Shown one piece after another: positions 25,281-33,075 of a stretch of 36,021 bases of DNA. Both the position numbers and the translations under genes were made by a program. How positions within the stretch are numbered: the first letter of the stretch is position 1; the number at the start of each line of letters is the position of its first letter. The stretch is from contig JABGTD010000070.1 of NCBI GenBank assembly GCA_018647405.1, forward strand, positions 1-36,021. The letters run 5' to 3'. The DNA comes from Nitrososphaerota archaeon. GTDB taxonomy: Archaea; Thermoproteota; Nitrososphaeria; Nitrososphaerales; Nitrosopumilaceae. The notes under the pieces were generated by a model, which saw nothing but the letters and a program-made list of their open reading frames with translations, did no database searches and was not told the origin of the DNA.

Positions 25281-26087
25281 TTGAGTAATTGGGATCTAAT
25301 AATGCCTGGAGGAGGGCTAACTGCAATCGGTCTTGTGGGACTTATCACATCATATTCAGGAATTGCCCATACATTCATTGACGGAATGCATGCATTGACC
25401 GGATTACTATTCATGTTCGGATTAATAATTTTAACAGCAGGTCTTTTGGAAGGAGGAATTTCAACATCAAATCGTACCAAAGCAACCGTACTAGCAATCA
25501 TCTCAATTTCTCTAGGATTTGGAACATTTGCAACTACTATGACAGAAAATTCAACATTGCCATTATTTGCAGGAATATTGATTATGATTGCAATTCCGGC
25601 AATTGTAATTTCTTACTTTGCAATGAAAATGCCAGTATATGCAAAACCGGTTGGAGTAATCTTTGTTTTAGCATTTGGAACAGGAATAGGACTTTACATG
25701 GCATTTGGTTTTGTAGGACCAGACCCTTACATGGTTGCATCAGAAGTTTCCGAAGTAGAAGAAGCTGTAGAAGCAGCAATTCCAGAAGGACCGTTATTTA
25801 TGATTTCAATGTTAGCCGGATCAGCTGAACAAGGTGCTCCAGACTATGAACCAGATGAAGCGGTAGTTTCAAAGGGTCATATCATAGAATGGGTGAACGA
25901 TGATGCAATGTCACATACTGCAACAAGTTCAGTAGACTTTGGTGAAACATTTGATACAGGATTACTAAATGCTGGTGAATCTTACAAACTAGATACTAAC
26001 AAGTTAGACCTTGGAACATACGAATACATGTGTATTGTACACCCATGGATGGTCTCAACAATAATTATAGAAGAGTCCGTAGAATAA
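25281..26087 (+). CDS. Polytopic membrane protein fused to a C-terminal cupredoxin domain
   Basis: 268 aa, with TTG 25281 or ATG 25302 as start. The first ~155 residues contain about four to five hydrophobic helices (LTAIGLVGLITSYSG, LTGLLFMFGLIILTAG, VLAIISISLGFGTFA, LPLFAGILIMIAIPAIVISYF, VGVIFVLAFGTGIGLYMAF). The last ~95 residues are a cupredoxin with type 1 ligands in MSHTATS (His) and YMCIVHPWM (Cys, His, Met). This ties a blue copper site to a multi-helix anchor and suggests an electron relay to or from a membrane complex. It is divergent from ctaB and 5 bp upstream of the JAMM gene. Confidence 0.92.
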   Translation: MSNWDLIMPGGGLTAIGLVGLITSYSGIAHTFIDGMHALTGLLFMFGLIILTAGLLEGGISTSNRTKATVLAIISISLGFGTFATTMTENSTLPLFAGILIMIAIPAIVISYFAMKMPVYAKPVGVIFVLAFGTGIGLYMAFGFVGPDPYMVASEVSEVEEAVEAAIPEGPLFMISMLAGSAEQGAPDYEPDEAVVSKGHIIEWVNDDAMSHTATSSVDFGETFDTGLLNAGESYKLDTNKLDLGTYEYMCIVHPWMVSTIIIEESVE

Positions 26088-26092
26088 CAATA

Positions 26093-26497
26093 GTGAATAA
26101 ATCTATTATTTTATCAGATAAGGATAAACAAGAACTAGCAAAGTATGCAGAATCAGAAAAACCATACGAGTCTTGTGCAATTCTAGTTGGAAATGAGACT
26201 GATGAGAACTGGACTGTAAAAGAATTAGTTTTAACTGAAAATACCACAAAGTCTAGAGTTACATTTACGATTTCACCGGACAAAGAGTTTGAAGTGGATC
26301 AAAAGGCAAGAGAATCAAACATGGAGATAGTTTGTATTTTTCATTCCCATCCAGAATCAGATGCATATCCGTCAGAGACAGATAAAAAATTCATGAGATT
26401 AAATCCATTTCCATGGATAATTTATTCAGGCAAGACAGAGGAAATGAACTGCTTCATTTTAGAAGACGAGAATGTAAAACAGATTTCAATAATATAG
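26093..26497 (+). CDS. JAMM/MPN+ metalloprotease-like protein
   Basis: 134 aa from a GTG at 26093, chosen because the frame upstream is the overlap with the cupredoxin gene. The complete JAMM zinc site is visible: an upstream Glu in YESCAILVG, then HSHPESDAYPSETD (H-x-H-x7-S-x2-D). Archaeal and bacterial JAMM proteins remove ubiquitin-like modifiers (SAMP/Urm1-type) or process sulfur-carrier proteins; which applies here is unknown. It lies between the membrane cupredoxin (5 bp) and the DUF2024 gene (36 bp), all rightward. Confidence 0.88.
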   Translation: MNKSIILSDKDKQELAKYAESEKPYESCAILVGNETDENWTVKELVLTENTTKSRVTFTISPDKEFEVDQKARESNMEIVCIFHSHPESDAYPSETDKKFMRLNPFPWIIYSGKTEEMNCFILEDENVKQISII

Positions 26498-26533
26498 TGA
26501 TAAATTAAATAGAACTAATTTTGCATCAAGAAT

Positions 26534-26794
26534 ATGGCAATGGATATACACGTCTACGACACTTATGTTAAAGCCAAAGATGGTCATACAATGCATTTCG
26601 ATGTTATCACCGATAAGCAGGATCATGATCAAGCAATCAAATTTGCAAAAGAATGGCTAGCAACTGTTGGTGAAGATGGTGCAACTGTAACAGGAGAGGA
26701 ATGTCAATTCTGTCACACACAAGGTGCCCCAGAACCAGTAGAAACTGAGATTAAAGAAAAAGGTTATTTCATCCAAAAGATGGAAGGCTGTTAA
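26534..26794 (+). CDS. DUF2024-family small protein with CxxC
   Basis: 86 aa. The N-terminal segment IHVYDTYVKAKDGHTMHFDVIT and the following DQAIKFAKEWLATVG match DUF2024, a small alpha-beta family of unknown function. The motif ECQFCHTQ gives a CxxC(H) that could bind metal; the protein ends in Gly-Cys (MEGC). It follows the JAMM gene with a 36-bp gap and is followed by a strong T-rich terminator. Function unknown. Confidence 0.82.
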   Translation: MAMDIHVYDTYVKAKDGHTMHFDVITDKQDHDQAIKFAKEWLATVGEDGATVTGEECQFCHTQGAPEPVETEIKEKGYFIQKMEGC

Positions 26795-26803
26795 TTCTAT
26801 AAT

Positions 26804-26830
26804 CTTTTTTTATTTTATTTTTCTTTTTTT
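26804..26830 (+). terminator. T-rich transcription terminator after the DUF2024 gene
   Basis: Three T-runs broken by single A or C bases (ctttttttattttatttttc then ttttttt) begin 9 bp after the DUF2024 stop. Archaeal RNA polymerase terminates intrinsically on such U-tracts. It marks the end of the cupredoxin-JAMM-DUF2024 unit. Confidence 0.6.
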
Positions 26831-26845
26831 AGAAAATCTTATCTA

Positions 26846-26999
26846 TTAATCAATCACTTTTGATAAAATATGATTAGATTCATCTGATTTTGAAAAGAAA
26901 GGAATTATAGGATCATCATTATGCCTATGCCCACAATCAACAAAAACCCTACAAAAAGAACAGAGCGCTCTTTTTGATCTTTTAGGAGTTTTCTTTCAT
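26846..26999 (-). pseudogene. Possible frameshifted small zinc-binding protein
   Basis: Leftward from about 26993, one frame encodes KKTPKRSKRALC, then CSFCRVFVDCGHRHNDD and a polar tail ending LSKVID, before tandem stops. C-x2-C-x5-C-x-H-x-H is a plausible zinc knuckle. This frame has no usable start codon. The ATG at 26999, preceded by GGTGA at a good ribosome-binding distance, enters the neighbouring frame. Dropping one A from the AAA after that ATG would join them into a 50-residue protein. It may be a real frameshift, a sequencing error or chance. Confidence 0.35.
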
Positions 27000-27003
27000 A
27001 CAT
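26905..27003 (-). CDS. Possible 32-residue single-helix membrane peptide (alternative reading)
   Basis: ATG 27003 to TAA gives MYERKLLKDQKERS followed by one hydrophobic helix (VLFVGFLLIVGIGIMMIL). Charged N-terminus plus helix is the layout of a small tail-anchored peptide. It overlaps the Cys/His-rich frame in another phase, so at most one of the two is likely to be real. Confidence 0.25.
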   Translation of the reverse strand: MYERKLLKDQKERSVLFVGFLLIVGIGIMMIL

Positions 27004-27109
27004 GAGTCACCAGTTCTTTGTTTAGATTTTAAACAATGTATCGTATTTTTACAGGTTCACGATACGAATGTATTAAAAGAAAATTTTATCAGGAGACGAT
27101 TAATGTTAG

Positions 27110-29170
27110 TTATAATACAATAACTGCAAAGAATACTGGAACAAATACAATTGCAATTGTGTTCAAGAGTTTGATTACTGTGTTTAGTGCAGGACCTGCA
27201 GTATCTTTGTAAGGATCACCAATAATGTCACCTACAACAGCAACTTTGTGCTCTTCAGTACCTTTCTCACCTCTCATCTCAATTAATTTTTTAGCGTTAT
27301 CCCATGCACCGCCAGTATTAGCCAAGTGATATGCAAGATAAATTCCAGTTACAACGGCACCCATTAATAGACCTGCTACTGCAGAAGGACCCAATAATAT
27401 ACCAACAACGATTGGTGCTGCTACTGCTATTGATGCAGACTTCCACAGTTCTCCCAAGGATGCAACGGTAGCAACATCAACACATTTTGCATAATCTGGC
27501 TTTGATGTTCCCTCTAAAATTCCAGAATCATTCTTGAATTGTCTTCTTACTTCATCGACCATTTTCTTTGCAGCTCTTTCTACACCACTGATTAGTTGAC
27601 CAGTGATTATGAATGGAATTAATCCACCAACTAAGAGACCTACAATTACTGAAGGGTTTGATAAACCATAATCAATTACCATGTCGCTGAAATAATGTGT
27701 TGCTTCAAACTGGAATGCTTGAATCATTGCTAATGCGGCTAACGCAGCACTTGCAATAGCAAATCCTTTGGTTACAGCTTTTGTAGTATTTCCAACGGCG
27801 TCAATTTCATCAGTGATTTTACGATTTTCTTCACCCATTTCAGTCATTTCCACAATACCACCTGCGTTATCTGCAATTGGACCAAATGCATCAATAGCAA
27901 GAACAATTCCGGCTAGACTTAGCATTGCCATTGCAGTTAGTGATGTTCCAAATATTCCATAGAGTAATGGGTCAGAGCCTTCAGGTGCGGCTGCAGAACA
28001 GATAGCAAATGATATGATAATTGCGGTAACTAATGCAATCATAAATGGTCCAGTTGATTGTAAACCTTTGATAATTCCCATGAGTGTAAGTGATGCATAT
28101 CCCCACTTTGCAGAATCAGAAATTTCTATGACAGGTTTTGATTTTGAGCTTGTATAGTAATCTGTAATTTTTTGTATAACTGGAACTAGAATTACACCAA
28201 TCACAGTAGAACCAAACAAGGCGTATGCGATAGGAGTAGTACCTAAAATTACGTATGTGAATGCAAAGTTTAGTGCAATTGCAATTGCAGCTGTTATATA
28301 AAATGAAATATTCAGCGGTTTCATTACATCCGTGATTTGTTTTGTACCAATTGTAGCAGTACCGATGATTGATGCTATTAATCCAGATGCGCCAATTAAG
28401 ATAGGATATGCAAAGTTTTCAGGTGAGCCGATTAATGCTGCTATCAATAATGATGCCAAAATTGTTACAATGTAAGATTCGTAAACATCAGAACCCATGC
28501 CTGCTGCATCCCCTACGTTGTCACCCACATTATCTGCAATTGTAGCAGGATTTCGTGGATCATCTTCAGGAATGTTTGCTTCAACTTTTCCTACCAAGTC
28601 TGCACCCATATCAGCAGCCTTTGTAAATATTCCACCACCAATTCTAATGAATAATGCTATCAAGCTTGCACCGATACCAACACCTGCAATAGTAATTGGG
28701 TTTGGAAATACCATGTACAAGAGTGCTGTCGCAACTAGTGCCATGGCAGGAACTGCTAGACCAACAGTTGCACCACCTCTAAAGGCAATTGCAAATGTTT
28801 TACCTAAACCAGAACCTGTTGCATTAGCTGCTCTAACAGCAGCTTTTACAGTAACTTTTAATGAAATAAATCCTGCAACTGCAGAAAGTGTTGCACCAAC
28901 TGCAAATGCAATTCCGTTTGATGCACCAATAAAGAATCCAATAATAACAGATAATCCAATAGCTATTGGAATAATAATTCTCATTTCACGTCTCAAAAAT
29001 GCTGCGGCTCCTTGTCTTACAGCTTCAGAGATTTCAAGCATTTCTTTTGTACCAGGTTTTTGTTTTGCAACCCAAGCAGTGTACATTCCAGCAACTGTAA
29101 ATGAAGCAATTGCGGCAAGAACAGGTAAAATGACCTCTAAAGGCAAACCCAGAATATTATCATTAGCCAT
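27110..29170 (-). CDS. hppA: Membrane-bound proton-pumping pyrophosphatase, K+-independent type
   Basis: 686 aa, about 16 transmembrane helices. It hydrolyses pyrophosphate to pump H+ across the membrane. Substrate motifs are GADLVGKVEANIPEDDPRNPATIADNVGDNVGD and, near the C-terminus, GDIIGDPYKDTAGPALN. The determinant segment reads GNTTKAVTKGFAIASAAL: Lys instead of Ala after GNTT is the signature of K+-independent H+ pumps. It recovers energy from biosynthetic pyrophosphate. It starts at ATG 29170. A TATAAATC element about 33 bp upstream overlaps the end of the SprT-like gene. Confidence 0.97.
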   Translation of the reverse strand: MANDNILGLPLEVILPVLAAIASFTVAGMYTAWVAKQKPGTKEMLEISEAVRQGAAAFLRREMRIIIPIAIGLSVIIGFFIGASNGIAFAVGATLSAVAGFISLKVTVKAAVRAANATGSGLGKTFAIAFRGGATVGLAVPAMALVATALLYMVFPNPITIAGVGIGASLIALFIRIGGGIFTKAADMGADLVGKVEANIPEDDPRNPATIADNVGDNVGDAAGMGSDVYESYIVTILASLLIAALIGSPENFAYPILIGASGLIASIIGTATIGTKQITDVMKPLNISFYITAAIAIALNFAFTYVILGTTPIAYALFGSTVIGVILVPVIQKITDYYTSSKSKPVIEISDSAKWGYASLTLMGIIKGLQSTGPFMIALVTAIIISFAICSAAAPEGSDPLLYGIFGTSLTAMAMLSLAGIVLAIDAFGPIADNAGGIVEMTEMGEENRKITDEIDAVGNTTKAVTKGFAIASAALAALAMIQAFQFEATHYFSDMVIDYGLSNPSVIVGLLVGGLIPFIITGQLISGVERAAKKMVDEVRRQFKNDSGILEGTSKPDYAKCVDVATVASLGELWKSASIAVAAPIVVGILLGPSAVAGLLMGAVVTGIYLAYHLANTGGAWDNAKKLIEMRGEKGTEEHKVAVVGDIIGDPYKDTAGPALNTVIKLLNTIAIVFVPVFFAVIVL

Positions 29171-29197
29171 CGTATATTTGAAAAACGAATCGCTGAA

Positions 29198-29208
29198 GAA
29201 TATAAATC
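29198..29208 (-). promoter_or_regulatory. Putative BoxA for hppA, overlapping the end of the SprT-like gene
   Basis: On the minus strand the stretch reads GATTTATATTC, centred about 33 bp before the hppA ATG. That would give a transcript with a leader of under 10 nt. It overlaps the stop region of the upstream gene. Confidence 0.4.
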
Positions 29209-29587
29209 AACAAGAGATTTTGGGAGAATTTCTTTTCCTATATGGATCAAATGTCTTTCCACGTAACCCCTGACGGACTAATTTATTGAATCTTTTTCCA
29301 TGACTAAGATATGGGAATCTTTGATGGATCAATTCATGGACAATTGTATTTTCTAGAGTCTTTTCATCAGGGATTTTTTTTACATTGAGGAAAATTGTAT
29401 TTTTTTCCATGTATGAAACCCCATAATACTTGTAGGCTGTAGTTCTGCAGCCTTCTGTAATTTCTTTTGGAGCGGCCATCACTTCTTTGTTGGTAAAAAA
29501 TATGTGTGGTTCAGATGTTGAGAATCGTTTTGAGTATATCCCTACTTTTTCCAATATTACTAAACGGAGTTCATCATCTAGCTTCAT
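29207..29587 (-). CDS. SprT/WLM-like zinc metalloprotease-fold protein
   Basis: 126 aa. The zinc motif HELIH in NTIVHELIHQRFPYLSHGKRFNKLV is followed by a third His at typical SprT/Spartan spacing (HGKRF). The core is compact and lacks extra DNA-binding or zinc-ribbon domains. SprT-like proteins cut DNA-protein crosslinks or act as general zincin proteases; the substrate here is unknown. It starts at ATG 29587 and has no signal peptide. It is upstream of hppA on the same strand, with 36 bp between them. Confidence 0.8.
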   Translation of the reverse strand: MKLDDELRLVILEKVGIYSKRFSTSEPHIFFTNKEVMAAPKEITEGCRTTAYKYYGVSYMEKNTIFLNVKKIPDEKTLENTIVHELIHQRFPYLSHGKRFNKLVRQGLRGKTFDPYRKRNSPKISC

Positions 29588-29706
29588 GATTAGAGTCTAA
29601 ATTTTAGACTTTATTGGATAATGTCAAATGATCTTGTCAAAGTGTAAAAGATGGTCAGAGTTTAGTGTAGTAATCACAAGTCATACAGCCACCGTCTCAT
29701 CATCCC

Positions 29707-30204
29707 TTATTTCATTTGATTTACTATTTTTTGAACCTTGTCTCTGACTTCATTAGTAATTTCAGCAATTACCAGTCCTTCATTTGGTTGACCATACATC
29801 ACAACAGAATTTGCAGGTGCAAATAGACATACAGGCAATACCAGTAAATCTTCCTCACCATCAACCAGCAATCGAATTGGAGGTTTTTGTTCAAAAATAG
29901 TTTTGATGAGATTGAAACTTTCAGTGCTAATTTCACCAGGATTGTTTTTTACAGTTAATTCAGTATTAATTGATTCAGCTAAAGGAGGAGAACGTTTCTC
30001 ACGTTTTTCTTGTCCATCAATTATGTGTAGTAATGGAGTTAATCCCATTCCTAAAAGTAACTCTGATGTTGCATCACCAACAGTAATCACAACTTTTTCA
30101 GAATAAATTTTTTGAATATATGATTCTTTTTCAGATGAATCATTTAGAATTAGTTTACCTAGAGGAGTTTTTAATTCATCACGTAGGTTTGGTGGTAAAA
30201 TCAA
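29707..30204 (-). CDS. GTP-dependent dephospho-CoA kinase (DUF359 family)
   Basis: 165 aa from a TTG at 30204, 4 bp after the Mrp stop. The longer open frame upstream only re-reads the end of mrp. It carries out the last step of archaeal coenzyme A synthesis, phosphorylating dephospho-CoA with GTP. Family features are an N-terminal LPPNLRDELKTPLGKL, the motif VITVGDATSELLLGMGLTPLLHIIDGQEKR, and the acidic VDGEEDLLVLPVCLFAP and VMYGQPNEGLVI. Length fits the family. It is co-transcribed with mrp. Confidence 0.9.
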   Translation of the reverse strand: MILPPNLRDELKTPLGKLILNDSSEKESYIQKIYSEKVVITVGDATSELLLGMGLTPLLHIIDGQEKREKRSPPLAESINTELTVKNNPGEISTESFNLIKTIFEQKPPIRLLVDGEEDLLVLPVCLFAPANSVVMYGQPNEGLVIAEITNEVRDKVQKIVNQMK

Positions 30205-30208
30205 GGGA

Positions 30209-31294
30209 TTAGTTTGCAGTAGCTTCGGCTTGCATTTCTTCTTGTAATTTTGCTGCAACAATACTACATTGTGCTGCAACATTTTTTGCTGCAATTCTAA
30301 ATGCATTTGCACTAGGTGATTCTGCATCCGTCATCATTACTGGTTTACCTAAATCAGAACCCTCCATAATTCCAGAGTTTAACGGAATTTCACCTAAGAA
30401 TGGAATTTCATGTTTTTCACTAATTTTTTTTGCTCCACCATTACCAAAGATGTAATGTTTGTTTGAACAATCAGGACAAGAGAAATAACTCATATTTTCT
30501 ACAACTCCAAGTATTGGTACGTTAAGTTTATCAAACATTCCAATTGCTTTTACTGCAACGTTACTTGCAACATCTTGAGGAGTTGTCACAACTAAAATTC
30601 CAGTAATAGGAATTGTTTGAGCCAAGGTTAGCGGTATATCACCAGTACCTGGAGGAAGATCAACTATAAGATAATCAAGATTTGTCCAGTTTGTATCAAC
30701 TAAGAATTGTTTTAAAATTCCAGAAATTATAGGCCCACGATAAATCGCTGCTTGATGTTCCTGTTCTGCAAAAAAACCAAAGGATACAACTTTAAGATCA
30801 TTGAATGTTGCAGGTTGTAATTTATTATCTTCAACTTCCATCGCTCCATCTTTCATCCCTAACATTAGTGGAATACTTGGTCCATAGATGTCTGCGTCAA
30901 GTAAACCAACCTTTGCACCAGTTTGGGATAAAGCAATTGCAAGATTTAATGATACAGTAGATTTTCCAACACCACCTTTTCCACTAGCAACTCCAATTAC
31001 ATTTTTGACAGTTGACATTGCTTCATCAGCGTCAAGTGAACGACCTTCCATAACTTTTGCAGTAACTTTCATATCAAAATTATCAATACCTTCAATGTCA
31101 TCAATAGCTTTTCTTACATCAGCTTCAATTTCATCATTGAATGGACAAGCCGGAGTTGTTAATTCTAAAGTGAATTTGAGATCACCGGAGTTTAATTCTA
31201 AATCCTTGATCATCCCCATTGAGACAATATCTTTTTTCAAATCAGGATCAATAACTGTTGCCAGTTTTTCTAAGACTTGATCTACCCCAACCAT
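30209..31294 (-). CDS. mrp: Mrp/NBP35 (ApbC)-type P-loop Fe-S cluster carrier with N-terminal DUF59 domain
   Basis: 361 aa. Residues 1-~85 form a MIP18/DUF59 domain (VIDPDLKKDIVSMGMI, LTTPACPFNDEI). The P-loop domain has the deviant Walker A GVASGKGGVGKST, DADIYGPSIPLMLG, DYLIVDLPPGTGD and the cluster-binding CPDC in MSYFSCPDCSN. It assembles or transfers [4Fe-4S] clusters to apoproteins in the cytoplasm. It starts at ATG 31294, divergent from rpo7, and is followed 4 bp later by the dephospho-CoA kinase gene. Confidence 0.96.
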   Translation of the reverse strand: MVGVDQVLEKLATVIDPDLKKDIVSMGMIKDLELNSGDLKFTLELTTPACPFNDEIEADVRKAIDDIEGIDNFDMKVTAKVMEGRSLDADEAMSTVKNVIGVASGKGGVGKSTVSLNLAIALSQTGAKVGLLDADIYGPSIPLMLGMKDGAMEVEDNKLQPATFNDLKVVSFGFFAEQEHQAAIYRGPIISGILKQFLVDTNWTNLDYLIVDLPPGTGDIPLTLAQTIPITGILVVTTPQDVASNVAVKAIGMFDKLNVPILGVVENMSYFSCPDCSNKHYIFGNGGAKKISEKHEIPFLGEIPLNSGIMEGSDLGKPVMMTDAESPSANAFRIAAKNVAAQCSIVAAKLQEEMQAEATAN

Positions 31295-31463
31295 TGTACA
31301 AATTACTCATTCTCTTCATTTAAAATATTCTTTACTTAGTCCAAACTAATTAGAGAATTATAGTAAACTGAGGCATAGGTATGCTAGAAAAATCGGAATT
31401 ATTTGATAAATCTTGGAAAATATCCAAAGGTTCATAAATAAAAATTCCATCAAAAAATTGCAA

Positions 31464-32057
31464 TTGTTTTCGGTTTCAACTCTAGTAGATATTGTAAGAA
31501 TTCCACCTAGTCTATTTGGTTCAACATTGAAAAAAGCCGCAGAAAGTATCTTAAAATCAAAATACGAAAGTATGATCAATCAGGAATTAGGGTATATCAT
31601 AATGGTAATGGATGCCAAAGTAGAGCCAATGGGAAAAATGATCCCAGGTGATGGAGGTACATTCCATAGAGTAGAATTTCAAGCATTAACATTTTATCCA
31701 AAATTACAAGAAATCGTTAAAGGTGAAATTGTAGACATTACAGACTTTGGTGCATTTGTAAGAATTGGACCAACTGATGCATTGTTACACTTGTCACAAG
31801 TAATGGATGATTATTTGAAAAGTGATGTAGCATCCGGCATGATAATTGCAAATCAAAGTGGAAGAACATTAAAAGTGGGTTCCATGTTAAGAACCAGAAT
31901 TACTGCAGTATCATTAGGTAAAGCAGCCACAATGGGGAAAATTGGAATCACATGTAGACAACCATTCCTAGGTACAGAAGAATGGATCAAAGAAGAAATT
32001 GCAAAAGCAAATGGTGAAGAAGTTGATGCAAAAAAAGTTGTTGTTGAGGAAAAATAA
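31464..32057 (+). CDS. rpo7: RNA polymerase subunit Rpo7 (RpoE')
   Basis: 197 aa from a TTG at 31464, chosen because the family starts MF-x3-TL-x-D-x-VRIPP; here FSVSTLVDIVRIPPSLFG. The upstream in-frame codons are not family-like. The N-terminal RNP-like domain (ELGYIIMVMDAKVEPMGKMIPGDGGTFHRVEF) is followed by an S1/OB domain (VKGEIVDITDFGAFVRIGPTDALLHLSQ). With Rpo4 it forms the polymerase stalk that binds emerging RNA. It is directly followed by spt4 and nadC in one rightward unit. Confidence 0.95.
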   Translation: MFSVSTLVDIVRIPPSLFGSTLKKAAESILKSKYESMINQELGYIIMVMDAKVEPMGKMIPGDGGTFHRVEFQALTFYPKLQEIVKGEIVDITDFGAFVRIGPTDALLHLSQVMDDYLKSDVASGMIIANQSGRTLKVGSMLRTRITAVSLGKAATMGKIGITCRQPFLGTEEWIKEEIAKANGEEVDAKKVVVEEK

Positions 32058-32246
32058 TTGGTTAAAGAATTAGCATGTAGAGAATGTAGATGTGTAACAG
32101 TGGCAAAAGTTTGTCCAGCATGTAAATCAACAGATCTTTCACCAGATTGGAGTGGAATAGTATTAGTTGTCAAACCAACTAACTCAAAAATTGCCGGTAC
32201 ATTAGGAATTAGTAAACCAGGTAAATACGCATTAAAGGTAACTTAA
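32058..32246 (+). CDS. spt4: Transcription elongation factor Spt4 (RpoE'')
   Basis: 62 aa, TTG start directly after the rpo7 stop. A four-Cys zinc site (ACRECRC and VCPACKS) is followed by DLSPDWSGIVLVVKPTNSKIA, where the Asp-Trp-x-Gly-hydrophobic pattern is the Spt4 signature. It partners Spt5 to raise RNA polymerase processivity. The rpo7-spt4 order is the usual archaeal arrangement. Confidence 0.95.
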   Translation: MVKELACRECRCVTVAKVCPACKSTDLSPDWSGIVLVVKPTNSKIAGTLGISKPGKYALKVT

Positions 32247-32247
32247 A

Positions 32248-33075
32248 TTGATATATTCTCCAAAAAGAGAATTAAAACGATTTTTAGATGAAGATGTTGG
32301 GAAGGGCGATATAACAAGTAAATTATTACAAAAGAAAAGTATTGTTGCAAGAATAATTACAAGAGAAGAAACAATTGTAGCAGGTACAATGTATGCTAAA
32401 GAAATTTTTGCATTAAAAAAATGCAGAACTAAAATTTATAAAAAAGACGGAAAAATTGCGAAACAGAATCAAACTATTTTAGAAATAAAAGGTAACGCAG
32501 GAGACATTTTAACATGTGAAAGAACAGCATTAAATTTACTATCAAGAATGTGCGGAATTGCAACACAAACAAACAATCTTAAAAAACAGATTAAATCAGT
32601 AGGCTCAAAATCTAAAGTTTTTGCCACACGAAAAACAGTTCCTGGTTTAAGATTTTTTGATAAAGAGGCAGTAAAAATTGGAGGTGGTGAAAAACATAGA
32701 ATGACTCTCAATGAGATGATCATGATTAAAGATAATCACTTAGCAGTTGAGAAATCAATTGAAGGTATTTTAAGAAAAGCAAAAAAAACCAGCGGTAAAA
32801 TTGAGATTGAAGTTGAAACTCAAAAAGATGCAATTTTGTGTGCTAAAATGGGTGCAGACATCATAATGTTGGATAATTTTTCTCCAGAAAAAATTAAGAA
32901 GACAGTCAACAAATTAACTGAACTCAAATTAAGAAATAAAGTTGTTTTAGAAGCATCAGGAAGAATAAATTTAAAAAATATTGCAAAATATGCAAAAACA
33001 AATGTAGATATCATTTCTGTAGGAAGTATTACTAATTCAGTTAATGGTATAGATTTGAGTTTAGAAGTTTCTTAA
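32248..33075 (+). CDS. nadC: Nicotinate-nucleotide pyrophosphorylase (carboxylating)
   Basis: 275 aa, TTG start 1 bp after spt4. It converts quinolinate and PRPP to nicotinate mononucleotide in de novo NAD synthesis. Signatures are LDEDVGKGDITSKLL, CERTALNLLSRMCGIAT, ATRKTVPGLRFFDKEAVKIGG, HRMTLNEMIMIKDNH, IEIEVET and DIIMLDNFSPE. It is convergent with nadA, whose stop overlaps by 4 bp, so the two pathway genes face each other tail to tail rather than sharing an operon. Confidence 0.96.
   Translation: MIYSPKRELKRFLDEDVGKGDITSKLLQKKSIVARIITREETIVAGTMYAKEIFALKKCRTKIYKKDGKIAKQNQTILEIKGNAGDILTCERTALNLLSRMCGIATQTNNLKKQIKSVGSKSKVFATRKTVPGLRFFDKEAVKIGGGEKHRMTLNEMIMIKDNHLAVEKSIEGILRKAKKTSGKIEIEVETQKDAILCAKMGADIIMLDNFSPEKIKKTVNKLTELKLRNKVVLEASGRINLKNIAKYAKTNVDIISVGSITNSVNGIDLSLEVS

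Larger units (their letters stand above)
26795..27109. other. 315-bp intergenic stretch with no confident gene
   Basis: This gap lies between the DUF2024 gene (rightward) and hppA (leftward). Its left end is the T-rich terminator. The central part carries two overlapping minus-strand candidate frames: a 32-aa membrane-like ORF at 26905-27003 and an out-of-phase Cys/His-rich frame at 26846-26993 without its own start codon. 27004-27109 is AT-rich with no frame or hairpin I can support. Confidence 0.6.

Noticed and set aside
28497-29273. 258-aa open frame opposite the pyrophosphatase gene
   Set aside because: It is Ala/Pro/Thr-rich shadow of a highly conserved membrane protein in the antisense phase, with no domain pattern.
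30205-30327. Longer N-terminus for the dephospho-CoA kinase
   Set aside because: The extra residues are a Gln/Leu/Lys-rich out-of-frame reading of the mrp 3' end; the TTG at 30204 gives a family-like start and length.
31358-31579. 73-aa leftward frame before rpo7
   Set aside because: It overlaps the conserved start of Rpo7 antisense and has no recognisable features.
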